From JAGVGK01 sp038064935 (GTDB taxonomy: Bacteria > Patescibacteriota > Minisyncoccia > Phycocordibacterales > JACOZG01), in assembly GCA_038064935.1 (NCBI GenBank), contig JBBTRZ010000003.1, forward strand, positions 1 to 6,247: a DNA stretch of 6,247 bases, in the 5' to 3' direction. A program made the translations under genes and the position numbers. Shown here piece by piece: positions 6,165 through 6,247 of the stretch. Under the pieces are notes generated by a model, which saw only the letters and a program-made list of their open reading frames with translations, searched no databases and was not told where the DNA came from. Positions within the stretch are counted from its first letter, which is position 1. Each line of letters begins with the position of its first letter.

Positions 6165-6205
6165 TGTCAAGGCGTCGCCTTGCCGGGGCTACTAGTATCC
6201 GGCAA
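6165..6205. repeat. REP-like palindrome, copy 3, with an overlapping second hairpin
   Basis: The core is CAAGGCG-T-CGCCTTG (6168-6182). It shares the 20 bases TATGTCAAGGCGTCGCCTTG with copy 2 (6163-6182 and 6058-6077), then diverges to CCGGGG. A second stem, TTGCCGG/CCGGCAA (6180-6186 and 6199-6205), overlaps its right arm, so the two hairpins compete for three bases. On the minus strand the second loop contains GTAG (6189-6192), 5' of the REP core. GTAG is the tetranucleotide recognised by known RAYTs beside their REPs. Confidence 0.75.
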
Positions 6206-6247
6206 ATATAAATTTTTTCTAAACTGCGCATCTCCATCCACATCTAA
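6167..6247 (-). CDS. C-terminal end of an unidentified protein, cut by the window edge
   Basis: A minus-strand frame is open from the right edge to a TGA at 6167-6169, giving 26 residues: LDVDGDAQFRKNLYLPDTSS followed by PGKATP. It is the only minus-strand frame open at that edge for this length, and a terminator follows 28 bases after its stop, as expected for a real gene end. LDVDGDAQF resembles the end of the VGIGT-type repeat (GIGT...P...LDVDG) found in large bacterial surface and tail-fibre-like proteins. That identification is inference from a short fragment. The final residues and stop codon are encoded by palindrome copy 3. No start is visible. Confidence 0.6.
   Translation of the reverse strand, partial: LDVDGDAQFRKNLYLPDTSSPGKATP

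Noticed and set aside
5337..6205. CRISPR array
   Set aside because: Only three repeats, at irregular spacing (over 690 and about 105 bases), each a perfect palindrome and separated by a gene or a terminator. No cas gene is present.
6052..6243. Minus-strand open frame of 63 codons at the right edge
   Set aside because: It runs through a terminator hairpin and two palindromes (which is why RRRLDI appears in it twice). The overlapping frame ending at 6167 is more gene-like.

Overview
The window looks like a piece of a small, streamlined bacterial genome, most likely a Patescibacteria/CPR lineage such as Parcubacteria. The grounds are a short ComEC with no C-terminal nuclease-like domain, a lone pyruvoyl-dependent arginine decarboxylase of the type common in that group, very tight gene packing, no recognisable Shine-Dalgarno sequence before any complete gene, and short palindromic repeats beside a REP-associated transposase. 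This placement is inference from gene content. TGA works as a stop codon here, so the genetic code is the standard bacterial one and not the UGA-glycine code of Gracilibacteria or Absconditabacteria.

Layout from left to right: a strong bidirectional terminator hairpin (9-40); comEC on the minus strand (134-1609); a 40-base divergent promoter region; pdaD, arginine decarboxylase, on the plus strand (1650-2201), whose perfect TATAAT lies only 8 bases before the ATG; then, converging on it, a minus-strand block transcribed from right to left. That block holds uvrD (3393-5327), rsmA (2639-3406, overlapping uvrD by 14 bases) and a secreted or anchored DUF192 protein (2211-2630, 8 bases after rsmA). 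The block probably forms one operon with functions in DNA repair, 16S rRNA maturation and an unknown envelope role.

The right end is accessory DNA. A Y1/HUH transposase of the REP-associated type (5349-6047) lies between copies of a palindrome with arm GTCAAGGCG (copies at 5337-5377, 6060-6080 and 6165-6182). Copy 1 overlaps the transposase 3' end and supplies its stop codon. Copy 2 sits just upstream of its start and supplies the -35 box of a good promoter. Copy 3 supplies the stop codon of a different, truncated gene that enters from the right edge. The transposase and the truncated gene therefore end in the same residues, Lys-Ala-Thr-Pro-stop, although they are unrelated. A minus-strand intrinsic terminator (6115-6138) separates the truncated gene from the transposase.

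The observations most worth following are this palindrome/transposase unit, which provides both translation stops and a promoter, and a 7-base AGCT repeat run read in frame through rsmA. No gene-free stretch exceeds 300 bases. The largest is 6048-6166, filled by the promoter, a palindrome copy and the terminator.
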